Assembly (NCBI RefSeq): GCF_004363805.1
Contig: NZ_SNZP01000008.1
Location: forward strand, 178,159 to 225,119
DNA length: 46,961 bases
Direction: 5' to 3'
Source of the DNA: Paludibacterium purpuratum
GTDB lineage: Bacteria; Pseudomonadota; Gammaproteobacteria; Burkholderiales; Chromobacteriaceae
Position numbers and translations under genes: made by a program. Positions within the stretch are counted from its first letter, which is position 1; each line of letters opens with the position of its first letter. Positions 1 through 7,897 of the stretch are shown here, in pieces. The notes beneath the pieces are model-generated. The model searched no databases and had not been told where the DNA came from. It saw nothing but the letters and a program-made list of their open reading frames with translations.

Positions 1-211
1 CGTCGTTGGCGTTGCGGATACCTTGGTTGTTACCGTTGATCTGCATGGTCATGGTTTGCGAAATCGCCATGCCGGCAGGATCGTCCGCGGCGCTGTTGAT
101 GCGCAGACCGGAAGACAAGCGTTGCAGCGAGGTCTTCAGGGAATCCGTCGAGTTCGACAGGTTGCGCTGCGCATTGAGCGATGCAATGTTGGTGTTTACA
201 TAGATAGCCAT
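1..211 (-). CDS. fliC: Flagellin, N-terminal part (cut by window edge)
   Basis: The first 70 residues of a flagellin, the protein subunit exported through the flagellar type III apparatus to build the filament. The visible part is the conserved D0/D1 helix: it begins [18 protein letters not shown] and continues through the family-typical [17 protein letters not shown] and AGMAISQ motifs, so the identity is secure. The ATG at 211 is preceded by GGAGG with a 6-base spacer on the minus strand. The variable surface domain and C-terminus, which would carry any glycosylated Ser/Thr, lie outside the window. A sigma-28 type promoter (296-322) and a small 5'-UTR hairpin (264-281) precede it. It stands next to a large glycosyltransferase/sugar locus, which suggests, but does not prove, a glycosylated filament. 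Confidence 0.95.
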   Translation of the reverse strand, partial: MAIYVNTNIASLNAQRNLSNSTDSLKTSLQRLSSGLRINSAADDPAGMAISQTMTMQINGNNQGIRNAND

Positions 212-263
212 TTTGAGCCTCCATCCTGTCTGACGTATTCAGCGTGCTAGGTCGGTACGTGAT

Positions 264-281
264 GCTCGAATCGTTTCGAGC
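264..281 (-). promoter_or_regulatory. Hairpin in flagellin 5' leader
   Basis: A perfect 7-bp inverted repeat (GCTCGAA / TTCGAGC, 4-base loop) lies between the sigma-28 promoter and the flagellin ribosome-binding site, so it would be transcribed into the leader. No run of T follows it, so it is not an obvious terminator. It could affect mRNA stability or translation; that role is inference. Confidence 0.4.
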
Positions 282-295
282 ACCGCTTACCTCAC

Positions 296-322
296 TTATC
301 GACAGGTGCGCGCGACACTTTA
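296..322 (-). promoter_or_regulatory. Sigma-28 (FliA) promoter of flagellin
   Basis: Read on the minus strand this is TAAA - 15 bases - GTCGATAA, against the enterobacterial FliA consensus TAAA-N15-GCCGATAA: the -35 core is exact, the spacer is exact and the -10 differs at one base. The extended -35 reads TAAAGTGT (consensus TAAAGTTT). It lies about 85 bases upstream of the flagellin ATG, giving a predicted leader of some 78 nucleotides. Confidence 0.8.
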
Positions 323-543
323 GAGTCGGTTTATGGTCTTTTTTCACCGATGAAGCGCTTCTATATGGGGGCCGCTTCGAGTACGATACCCGTTAAGCAT
401 TCTGCTGGTACTCGGTTCATGACTTCATCACGTCCTGAAGTCCGCGCAAGGGGGAAACAAGGTGCGCCGGCCCAGATCATCGATGCTCCCGCCGAGCACC
501 TGCGGCTCGACGATATGTCTGTCTTTGTCAGCTAGGGTCCAAC

Positions 544-1782
544 ATGTCTGTCAATAAAATCGCATTGCTGGTGAATTTTCAGCACAACACTTATCTGTTC
601 AATATCATGCGCGCCCTGTCGCAAGCCTTTCTGGACGAGGGCGTAGATACCCAGATCGTCGATTGCGGCAAAAAGCCGGAGGGTATCAAGGAACAACTGG
701 AAAACCTCAAGCCGGATTTTATCTTCGAGATCAATCGCACTCGATGGCAGACGCAGGCGGCCATTCCCGAAGACATTCCGCATGTAGCTTGGATTCAGGA
801 TGCCTGGCGCGAGCCCAGAGGAGGCGAGCTGCCTCAGCTGCACTACACCGATCAGAATTTCGGCGGCAGCGAATTGATCTACACGCTGGTCGATCCCGAG
901 TATTTCGGTTTCACCCATCATCTGGAGCAGGGGGTTTGGGGCCGCTTGCACACCGGGATCGACCCGCGCATCCATCACGCCAAACCCGAGGTCGAGGCGG
1001 TCTCCAACAGCGCGGCCATCTGCGGTTATATCCCCATGCCGTTGCATGTGATGAATACCGAGTTTCTACAGAATGCGATGGCCTGGAACAATGGCAAGAA
1101 AATGCGCGTCGACCAGATGGCCAACTTCATGCTCAACAAGGCCAAGGTTTCGGTCTGCCAGCATAGCTACCCGCAACTGCACCAACTGATGGTCGACGAG
1201 ATCAATCGTTACCTGGATATCCAGATCACGGTCGAAGAGCACATCGCCTCAATGGATCGAATCCCCTACATACAGCTGCTGGACACCGAAATGCCGCGTA
1301 TCAACGACCGGCTGGCGCTGGCCGGCGCCACGTTGGAGGCGGGGCTGGATCTGGAGATCTATGGCCACGAGTTCTGGCGCTACTGGCCAAAGTTCGCCTC
1401 CTATTACAAAACCAATCTACGCTGGGGTTCGGATCTCGCCGAGATTTATCGTCGCACGCAATTCAATGTACATAACGGTTGTTTCGGCATGCACTCCCGC
1501 GTATTGGAATGCATGGGTAGCGGCGGCAGCATCTTCGTCTGCACCGGCCGCTTCAACGACACCGAATACGACATCCGCCGTCATTTCACGCCGGGCGAAC
1601 ACTATGTCCCCTTCGACATCGAAACGGCTGCGGACACCTTCTCCCAGTGGCGTGGACAAGACAAAGCACTGCACGACATCGCCATGAATGCCGCGGAGCA
1701 GACCCGGCAGCACCACACTTGGCGTCATCGCGCCCAGGAGATTCTGTCCGACATGACCGCCGTACAGCACATGTACCAGTAA
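544..1782 (+). CDS. CgeB-like GT-B glycosyltransferase
   Basis: A 412-residue protein that looks like a GT-B fold glycosyltransferase of the CgeB/DUF3880 plus Glyco_trans_1_2 type. This family transfers sugars in spore-coat, surface-polysaccharide and protein-glycan pathways, mostly with unknown donors. The N-terminal half has a Rossmann-like start (KIALLVNFQHNTYLFNIM) and the stretch IPHVAWIQDAW. The C-terminal third carries the donor-site-like region MHSRVLECMGSGGS near residues 315-330, followed by FTPGEHYVPFD, typical of this family's 'glycosyl transferases group 1' end. The ATG at 544 follows AGGG with a short spacer. It is divergent from flagellin and convergent with the sugar operon, sharing its terminator. 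That location suggests flagellin or surface glycosylation; substrate specificity cannot be read from sequence. Confidence 0.75.
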   Translation: MSVNKIALLVNFQHNTYLFNIMRALSQAFLDEGVDTQIVDCGKKPEGIKEQLENLKPDFIFEINRTRWQTQAAIPEDIPHVAWIQDAWREPRGGELPQLHYTDQNFGGSELIYTLVDPEYFGFTHHLEQGVWGRLHTGIDPRIHHAKPEVEAVSNSAAICGYIPMPLHVMNTEFLQNAMAWNNGKKMRVDQMANFMLNKAKVSVCQHSYPQLHQLMVDEINRYLDIQITVEEHIASMDRIPYIQLLDTEMPRINDRLALAGATLEAGLDLEIYGHEFWRYWPKFASYYKTNLRWGSDLAEIYRRTQFNVHNGCFGMHSRVLECMGSGGSIFVCTGRFNDTEYDIRRHFTPGEHYVPFDIETAADTFSQWRGQDKALHDIAMNAAEQTRQHHTWRHRAQEILSDMTAVQHMYQ

Positions 1783-1793
1783 GCCGTGATTTG

Positions 1794-1834
1794 AAAAAAA
1801 CCGGCCCGATGTTTTGCATCGGGCCGGTTTTTTT
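1794..1834. terminator. Bidirectional rho-independent terminator
   Basis: A perfect 11-bp GC-rich stem (1801-1811 with 1817-1827, loop TTTTG) is flanked by seven A on the left and seven T on the right, so it works on either strand. It sits between the plus-strand glycosyltransferase (stop at 1782) and the minus-strand sugar operon (stop at 1849) and should end both transcripts. Confidence 0.92.
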
Positions 1835-1848
1835 CGGATAGACGTGGA

Positions 1849-4800
1849 TTATTTGCCGTAGGCGCGCAACCACTCTTCCAGATGGTCCTCCAGCATGTAG
1901 TGCTGTTTAACCCAGGCACGGAGCGCGTCGCCCTCGCGATAGGTCGCATCCAGATCGTGCACCCGCTCGCGGATGGCCTCGATCCAGGCTTCCGGCGTGT
2001 TCGGCACTCGCTTCACCGGCGCACCGTTGGTCTGATACGGCATGATGTCGCTAGCGATCACCGGCCAGCCCAACACGCCATACTCAAGCAGGCGTAGATT
2101 GCTCTTGCTCTCGTTGAACGCATTGATCTCCAGCGGCGCGACCGCCAAGTCGAGATTCATGCTGGCCACTGCCTGCGGATAATCCTTGAACGGCACGCTG
2201 GCGCGTTTTTCGCGGATGCAGTCGTCCACGCCTTCCGGCCACATGCCCATGAAGACCCAATCCACCTCGTCCGCGGTGGCGCGCACGACTTCCTGGATCA
2301 ACTCCAAGTCGCCCTTGTGCTGTTGAGCGCCAACCCAACCGACGCGCGGTCGCCTTCCCACGCTGCGGTTGGTGGCCAGGTTCTCCCACTTGGCCTTCGA
2401 CAGCCGATTGGGCACCACCTGGATATCGCCGATGAATTCGCTGGCGAACTCGGCCAACGGTGCAGTCGATACCACCAGGCGATCGGCCATCGACAGGCAA
2501 GTACGCAAGCGGCGGCGCGCATCGCGGAAGTTGGACTTGATTTGCTTGTAGAGCGAGCTCTTTTCCGGCAGATCGGTCAGCAGATCGTCGAGCGTCACGA
2601 CACGTCGCTTATCGGCGAAGTACTTCTGGTAGTAGCGCATGGTTTCCAGGTGGGCATCGCTAATGCCGTTCTGCGACACCAGCACATCCGGGTTCATCCG
2701 CTCGATTTCCATCGGCTTGAGCATGCGGTTGCCGTTACGGATCGCGCGCACGGTGCAGACTTGAGCCAGACCGCCGACCGCCAATGCGGTGAGCGGCTCG
2801 ACCACGCGATATTCGCCGCTGCCGCCAGGAATCGCCGTGGCCAGGATCTTGGGCCGCTCATTAAACGAGGGATCCCAAGTAAACGGAACAGCCTGCTCGA
2901 TGGAGAGCGGCGTGCTCTGCAGGCTCAAATTGCGGTTATAGGCCGGATCGCGCGCCAACACCGACAGCCAGTTGTCCAGCATATACTCGTGCTCGCGCTT
3001 GCTGCGCTCGGCAAAACGTCCTTGCTCGACCGGATCCTTCAACTTGTCGTTGACACTCATACCATGGTGGTGAACCAGCACCGCGTAAGGGGTCCAAAGC
3101 ATCTTGTAGCCGGCTTGCGCGGTACGCAGGCAGAACTCGACATCGTTAAACAGCACGCTGAGCTCTTCGTTCATGCCGCCAAGCTCGGTATAGACCTCGC
3201 GCCGCATCAGCAGGCAGGCGCCGGTCAACGCCGACAAATACATCTCGCACTGGTTACGGTTCATGTAACCCGGTTCGTCGAGCTTGCACTCCATGCCATA
3301 GTGGGTCGCCACATCCAGCAACAGCGGCCCCGTTCCGAGTGCGATCCCGCCATGCTGCACCATGCCGGTTTCCGGATACACCAACTTGGCGCCAACCATG
3401 CCGACCTCAGGGCGCTGGGCATGCATCAACATCCGCTCCAACCACTCGGGCTGCACGATCTCGATGTCGTTATTGAGCATCAGCACGTACTCGCCTTGCG
3501 CCATGCTGACGCCGAGGTTGCACTGCGCAGAGAAATTGAACGGGGCATCGTATTCGATGACTCGCACCCGTGCAGGCTCGCTGGCCTGAATTTCGCGATA
3601 GAAATCGATGACATCCGGGTCGACGCTTTGGTTGTCGATCACCAGGATTTCGAACTGCTGGTAGCGGGTCTTCGCCAGCAAAGTCTCGATACAAGGCTGC
3701 AGGAACTCCAGCTTGTCGCGGTTGGGGATAATGATCGAAACCAGCGGCGTACCGGCAATCGGATAGGCAACCTTGAAGGTGTCCTGCATGGCGCCTTCCT
3801 GCACCTCCGCCTCGCGGCCAAGCCGCGCCAGGTGGCTCGATACCGCCACGCGATGGGCAGCGCGAGAGAGATCGGTCTCTTGCTGTTTGGGCAAATGCAC
3901 CAGCGGATAGGCCAGATGGCCCACGCTGGCCTCGCCGAACTGATCGGCCAGACGCAACAGTAGCTCGTAGCCTTCTTTGCCCGGGTAGGCGGCAAAGCCG
4001 CCGACACTCATGACCGACTGCTGGTTGAACCAGCATGCCGCTTCGATGTAGTCCCAGTTCAACAGATATTCGAGATTGAAATCCGGCTTGAACTGCGGAT
4101 CGGCGTAGCACCCCGGCAACAACATGCTGTCGTGGTCGGAGTAGACGACGGACAGCTTGTCGTCTTGCTGCATATAGTCGGCCAGGCGCAGCAGGCAATC
4201 GGGCGACAATTCGCTGCCGGGAGGCAGCAAACCGATCCAATCGCCGGGCAAGTCGGTGACGATCGTATTCAGCGCCTGAGCCAGAACTTCCACGTCGCTC
4301 AGATTCTCGACCTGAATCCAGCCTAGTAGATCGGTACGGTTGAAAATCGGATCCGGGGCCGGGAAGTCCGCCAACACAACCAGTCGCCACGAACCGTAAA
4401 GTTGCTGCTGCAACGACTGGATCGTCCCGCCAAGCGCCTCGAGCCAAGGCCGGGTCACCTTCATGATCAGGGTAATCAACGGGCGGCGATGCCACTTGGT
4501 GACCATGCGTTCGGCCAAAATTTCGGCATCGACCTCGCGCAGCCCATGCGCATCCTGCCAGGCTTGATAGCTCATCGAGCCCAGCGAAGCCTGAATGGGA
4601 TGCTCCGCCGCCAGCACGGCGGCACGGCCAACGCGCACCGCCGGCTCGCCCAGATCGTCGTAGCGCTCGTACAAACGGCGGAATAGATCGTGCAGATTGT
4701 CGAACTGCCGTCCGGTCTGATGACCGCCACGATCTTCCAGACGCTGCCGGACTTCGACCGTGTTGCGTTGAACGTGAACGAACGGCGCCACGCGAGACAG

Positions 4801-6369
4801 TCGGATCAGCAAATCCCAGTCTTCCAGCGCCAACAGCGATTCGTCGAACAAACCGATATGGTCGAGCAGTGCACGCGCATGACAGAACGTGTTGATCGGG
4901 ATGTAGTTGCAGACCTGCAAACGCAGCTTGTCGTACTCTTCGTGCGCATAGGGAACATAACGCTTGCGCTCGATACGCCGGCCGCCCTCCAGCGACTCGG
5001 TGACATACTCCGCGGTGGTATAGACCACGGCGTTGGGCGTCAGTACCAACTGGTCGCGCAGCGTTTCCAGGTGATTGGCACGCATCAGATCGTCGTCGTC
5101 CAGGTAGACGACATAACGCCCGCGCGCCAGCTTCAGCGCGGCGTTGCGCGCACCCGACGGACCGCGGTTGGGCTGGCGCAGATAAGTGACGCGCTCGTCG
5201 CGGCCGATCCAGTCCAGCGTCGACTCCATCAGCGGGCCGCCATCGTTGACCAGCAAGATTTCGAAATCCTGACAGGTCTGTTCCAACACGCTAGCCAAGG
5301 CATTTTGCAGCAGCGCCGGACGCTGGAAGGTCGTCAGAACGACAGAGAACATCGGCCCGGTAGCCGCCTGTTGCGCTGCGCCCGAGAAATGCAGCGCCTG
5401 TCCGGCATCGAGCACCGCCTGCAGCACCGGGGGCATGACCGACGTCTGATCCCTCCGCAACAGCTGTTTGAAACGCTCGCAACACACCTTGAAACGTCGA
5501 CGGATATGTTCATCGATCCACGGCGCCGCGGGATTGGCATGCTCGATGTAAAACAAAAATTTGCCGTACAACAGACTGAAGATTTGCGCCAACTGGCCGG
5601 CGCAACGCAAGCGCGTTTCTTCGGTCAGGTAGCGATCCAACAACTTCATATGCTCGGTGACAGCCACCCCGCTGGCGCTATAGTTATCGATGCCGGAGGC
5701 TTGGCGCGGGTGCTGGCGGAAAATCGAAATCTGTTCGTTGAGGAATGCGCCCCTTACCTCGTTGAGGCTGAGATACAGCATCAAGTCCCAGTCGGTGGCG
5801 CGGAAAAAGCGTTCGCCCTCGAACGTCCCCAAGGTGAGATCGAAGAACGACTCCCGCATCTTGACGGTGGCACGTCGAAACAACGTGGCGCCGATGTTGA
5901 TATAGCAATCGAAACTCAGCAGAGGCGCAAATTCGTCGCGCGTGCCGATATAGCTCCGATCGAGCCAGCCCGGATGTTGCAACGTCAAGATCCGCCCATC
6001 GGCCGTCTCGATATTGTAACGACCGTAGGCATAGCCGCACTCCGGATGCTGATCCAGCGTTTCCTTCAGCTTAGCCAATACCCCTGGCACCAGATAATCG
6101 TCGGCGCCCAATACCAGAATGTAGTCGCCATGCGCGAGGCTAGCCGCGTAGTTGATATTGAGCCCTGCGCCCAAGTTCACCAGGTTACGATAGCCATGCA
6201 CGCAGGAATGTGCGGCTTCGTAACGGGCAATGACTTCCGCCGTGTTGTCGGTCGACGCATCGTCGCACACCAGAATCTCGAGATCATCGATACCCTGCGC
6301 CAACACGCTATCGATCGCTGCGGGCAAATAGTCCGCGTAGTTATAGGCCGGAATGACGACGGAAATCAT
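1849..6369 (-). CDS. Giant multi-module glycosyltransferase (GT2 repeats plus GT-B)
   Basis: A 1506-residue protein built from several glycosyltransferase units. Module 1 (about 1-250) starts SVVIPAYNYADYLPAAIDS and has the acidic pairs CDDAS and GADDY. Module 2 starts near residue 340 (SVVLTTFQRPALLQNALAS) and has LDDDD near 423. A third, degenerate GT2-like unit (about 627-840) lacks a clear DXD. Module 4 starts near 873 (PLVSIIIPNRDKLEFLQPC) with LNNDIE near 966. The C-terminus (about 1170-1506) resembles a GT-B/GT4 enzyme (RVGWVGAQQHKGDLELI, ESKSNLRLLEYG). GT2 enzymes use nucleotide sugars and commonly build polysaccharide chains, so this protein may assemble several residues of one glycan. 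It begins with ATG after GGGAGGG, is the last gene of the operon, and ends at the 1801 terminator. Acceptor and sugars are unknown. Confidence 0.85.
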   Translation of the reverse strand: MISVVIPAYNYADYLPAAIDSVLAQGIDDLEILVCDDASTDNTAEVIARYEAAHSCVHGYRNLVNLGAGLNINYAASLAHGDYILVLGADDYLVPGVLAKLKETLDQHPECGYAYGRYNIETADGRILTLQHPGWLDRSYIGTRDEFAPLLSFDCYINIGATLFRRATVKMRESFFDLTLGTFEGERFFRATDWDLMLYLSLNEVRGAFLNEQISIFRQHPRQASGIDNYSASGVAVTEHMKLLDRYLTEETRLRCAGQLAQIFSLLYGKFLFYIEHANPAAPWIDEHIRRRFKVCCERFKQLLRRDQTSVMPPVLQAVLDAGQALHFSGAAQQAATGPMFSVVLTTFQRPALLQNALASVLEQTCQDFEILLVNDGGPLMESTLDWIGRDERVTYLRQPNRGPSGARNAALKLARGRYVVYLDDDDLMRANHLETLRDQLVLTPNAVVYTTAEYVTESLEGGRRIERKRYVPYAHEEYDKLRLQVCNYIPINTFCHARALLDHIGLFDESLLALEDWDLLIRLSRVAPFVHVQRNTVEVRQRLEDRGGHQTGRQFDNLHDLFRRLYERYDDLGEPAVRVGRAAVLAAEHPIQASLGSMSYQAWQDAHGLREVDAEILAERMVTKWHRRPLITLIMKVTRPWLEALGGTIQSLQQQLYGSWRLVVLADFPAPDPIFNRTDLLGWIQVENLSDVEVLAQALNTIVTDLPGDWIGLLPPGSELSPDCLLRLADYMQQDDKLSVVYSDHDSMLLPGCYADPQFKPDFNLEYLLNWDYIEAACWFNQQSVMSVGGFAAYPGKEGYELLLRLADQFGEASVGHLAYPLVHLPKQQETDLSRAAHRVAVSSHLARLGREAEVQEGAMQDTFKVAYPIAGTPLVSIIIPNRDKLEFLQPCIETLLAKTRYQQFEILVIDNQSVDPDVIDFYREIQASEPARVRVIEYDAPFNFSAQCNLGVSMAQGEYVLMLNNDIEIVQPEWLERMLMHAQRPEVGMVGAKLVYPETGMVQHGGIALGTGPLLLDVATHYGMECKLDEPGYMNRNQCEMYLSALTGACLLMRREVYTELGGMNEELSVLFNDVEFCLRTAQAGYKMLWTPYAVLVHHHGMSVNDKLKDPVEQGRFAERSKREHEYMLDNWLSVLARDPAYNRNLSLQSTPLSIEQAVPFTWDPSFNERPKILATAIPGGSGEYRVVEPLTALAVGGLAQVCTVRAIRNGNRMLKPMEIERMNPDVLVSQNGISDAHLETMRYYQKYFADKRRVVTLDDLLTDLPEKSSLYKQIKSNFRDARRRLRTCLSMADRLVVSTAPLAEFASEFIGDIQVVPNRLSKAKWENLATNRSVGRRPRVGWVGAQQHKGDLELIQEVVRATADEVDWVFMGMWPEGVDDCIREKRASVPFKDYPQAVASMNLDLAVAPLEINAFNESKSNLRLLEYGVLGWPVIASDIMPYQTNGAPVKRVPNTPEAWIEAIRERVHDLDATYREGDALRAWVKQHYMLEDHLEEWLRAYGK

Positions 6370-6403
6370 GCACCCTCCCGAGCGCGCGCTCTGAATTATT
6401 ATT

Positions 6404-6439
6404 AGAACCTGGCGAAGCTCGAACGCATGGCCAGGTTCT
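6404..6439 (-). terminator. Hairpin between radical SAM gene and giant glycosyltransferase
   Basis: A perfect 10-bp inverted repeat (AGAACCTGGC / GCCAGGTTCT, 16-base loop) fills much of the 91-base gap between two minus-strand genes. On the minus strand it is followed by TAATAATAATT rather than a clean T-run, so it may be a leaky terminator, an attenuator or an mRNA-processing/stability element that sets the level of the downstream glycosyltransferase. Confidence 0.4.
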
Positions 6440-6460
6440 TATGGTTCGGCTCTCGCCGAT

Positions 6461-7852
6461 TTAAATGAAATTGATATGTTCTGGCGGATTCTTCAGATCC
6501 CACAGGAACTTGTTCACATAGTCCTGCCGACAGCCGACTGCGCAATCCTTGTGAACGTCCACCGACTCCGATACGTCCTTGTGCACGGCCCAGTACCGGT
6601 CGCCCATCACGATATCGAAGAACGACTGCTCATGCAGATCGCCGATATAGAACCGCTCTTTATTGAAGAACGGACCGCACGGATAAATCTTGCCGTTACC
6701 CGAAATCTGCAACAAGAACGGGGTTCCGTAGCAGACATCATATTTTCGGAAACCATCCTTGTACAAGGCGGATTCCGACGCGGCATTGATCTTGTTCCAT
6801 TTGGCTTGCACCACATAACTGTCGGTGGAATAGCTTTCGGCTTCCTTCAGTACATCCTGGATCGTCAGGTAGTCTTCGTACTGAATACCGATTTCCTTGT
6901 ATTCGGAATCGGAACAATGCTTGATGACGAAGTAGTCTACGCCTAGTTCGGCACCCAGTTTCGCTTCTTTCAGCACTTGATCGAAACATTCCGGAATCAA
7001 CACCATCTGCAGGCCCAGCGTGCAGGGGTAATTGTTTTCCTTCTTGATGCGTACCAGCTCGCGGATCTTCTCCACCAGCTCGTCGAAGTTCTTCTCTTTG
7101 GACTGATGCACACGGCGGAAGCCGTCGCGATCGCCCGCCGACAAGTTGAAGCGGATCCAACTCATGTTTTTCAACAAATCGTGCGCACGATCCATGTCCA
7201 GCAATAGGCCGTTGGTCGCCATCGAGGTGTCGATGCCGACTTCGCGCGCGCGAACCACCGCGTCGTAGAGCGCCGGATTCAGGGTCGGTTCGCCATCGCC
7301 GATAAAGCCGATCGAACGCACGCCCAGGCGACCGCAGTCATCGATATAGTTCAACAGCGCATCGCGCTGGATCATCGTGCCCTGCGTCATATTCTGTACC
7401 ACGGCATAGCAATAGATGCAGGCGGTATTGCAGAATTTGGTCAGGCCCATGTCGATGTGAATGGGTGCAAAACGCTCGCCGCGCTGCCAGGCTTGCAAGC
7501 GGTCCAGGTGATGCATCATCTTGTGGCCGTCGAAGCGGAAGCGCTGCGGCGGGTTACGGTAGCTCGGCCCGGTGAACTGGTTGGGCACGCTGGGCACTTC
7601 CTCGCCCTCGGTCAGGCGCATCACGCCGATCTGGTTGCCTTCGCTGACGAAGTGAATTTTCTGACCGGTCATCTTGTCGAGCTTGTAGCTGTCGATCTGC
7701 TGTTGCTCGTCGGTCAACGCCGCGCGGTTGACGATGACGTTGGACGTGCGCAGCTTGTGCCCCGGGTTGCGCTTAAGCGGCGCATCGTCCGGAATGGAGG
7801 TGGTGGTCTCGTAACCGAAGCGGTTAACATCCTTGTGCTTGTTGTCACTCAT
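6461..7852 (-). CDS. Radical SAM/SPASM-domain protein (copy A)
   Basis: A 463-residue radical S-adenosylmethionine enzyme. The [4Fe-4S]-binding motif CNTACIYC gives Cys141, Cys145 and Cys148; GDGEPTLNP is the usual GGEP-like SAM-binding stretch. The C-terminal part has a SPASM-like set of cysteines (around CYGTPFL, IYPCGPF, HKDCAVGCR) that would hold auxiliary Fe-S clusters. About 130 residues precede the radical SAM core, an unusual extension. I chose the ATG at 7852 because AGGAGA stands 8 bases upstream; the ATG 30 bases earlier has no ribosome-binding site. Copy B (9920-11020) is a paralogue and both end in HINFI. The gene reads less GC-rich than its neighbours (29 of 60 bases in 6781-6840). 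The reaction is unknown; in this operon a radical modification of a sugar intermediate is a reasonable guess. Confidence 0.85.
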   Translation of the reverse strand: MSDNKHKDVNRFGYETTTSIPDDAPLKRNPGHKLRTSNVIVNRAALTDEQQQIDSYKLDKMTGQKIHFVSEGNQIGVMRLTEGEEVPSVPNQFTGPSYRNPPQRFRFDGHKMMHHLDRLQAWQRGERFAPIHIDMGLTKFCNTACIYCYAVVQNMTQGTMIQRDALLNYIDDCGRLGVRSIGFIGDGEPTLNPALYDAVVRAREVGIDTSMATNGLLLDMDRAHDLLKNMSWIRFNLSAGDRDGFRRVHQSKEKNFDELVEKIRELVRIKKENNYPCTLGLQMVLIPECFDQVLKEAKLGAELGVDYFVIKHCSDSEYKEIGIQYEDYLTIQDVLKEAESYSTDSYVVQAKWNKINAASESALYKDGFRKYDVCYGTPFLLQISGNGKIYPCGPFFNKERFYIGDLHEQSFFDIVMGDRYWAVHKDVSESVDVHKDCAVGCRQDYVNKFLWDLKNPPEHINFI

Positions 7853-7897
7853 GATTCTGTCTCCTAGGACCCTTATCCGCATGCACGCGGCGTTAAC

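Larger units (their letters stand above)
212..543. other. Divergent intergenic region between flagellin and glycosyltransferase
   Basis: About 330 bases between divergent genes. The flagellin-proximal part holds its ribosome-binding site, leader hairpin and sigma-28 promoter. The part from about 323 to 543 must contain the promoter of the plus-strand glycosyltransferase, but I see no convincing sigma-70 or sigma-28 pair there. A plus-strand reading frame at 350-535 (61 codons) has no good ribosome-binding site and no recognisable protein features, so I do not call it a gene. Confidence 0.5.

Noticed and set aside
323-360. Second sigma-28 promoter on the plus strand (ACCGATGA)
   Set aside because: The -10 is only 6 of 8 and no TAAA-like -35 is found at the right distance.
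350-535. 61-codon open frame before the CgeB-like glycosyltransferase
   Set aside because: No ribosome-binding site, no known features; most likely leader or promoter DNA.
2317-3963. 548-codon open frame on the plus strand opposite the giant glycosyltransferase
   Set aside because: An antisense shadow of a GC-rich gene: no recognisable domain, His/Gln/Arg-rich composition, and the minus-strand frame has clear GT motifs. The same holds for long opposite frames at 4690-6405, 9935-11242, 34275-35543 and 36233-37528.
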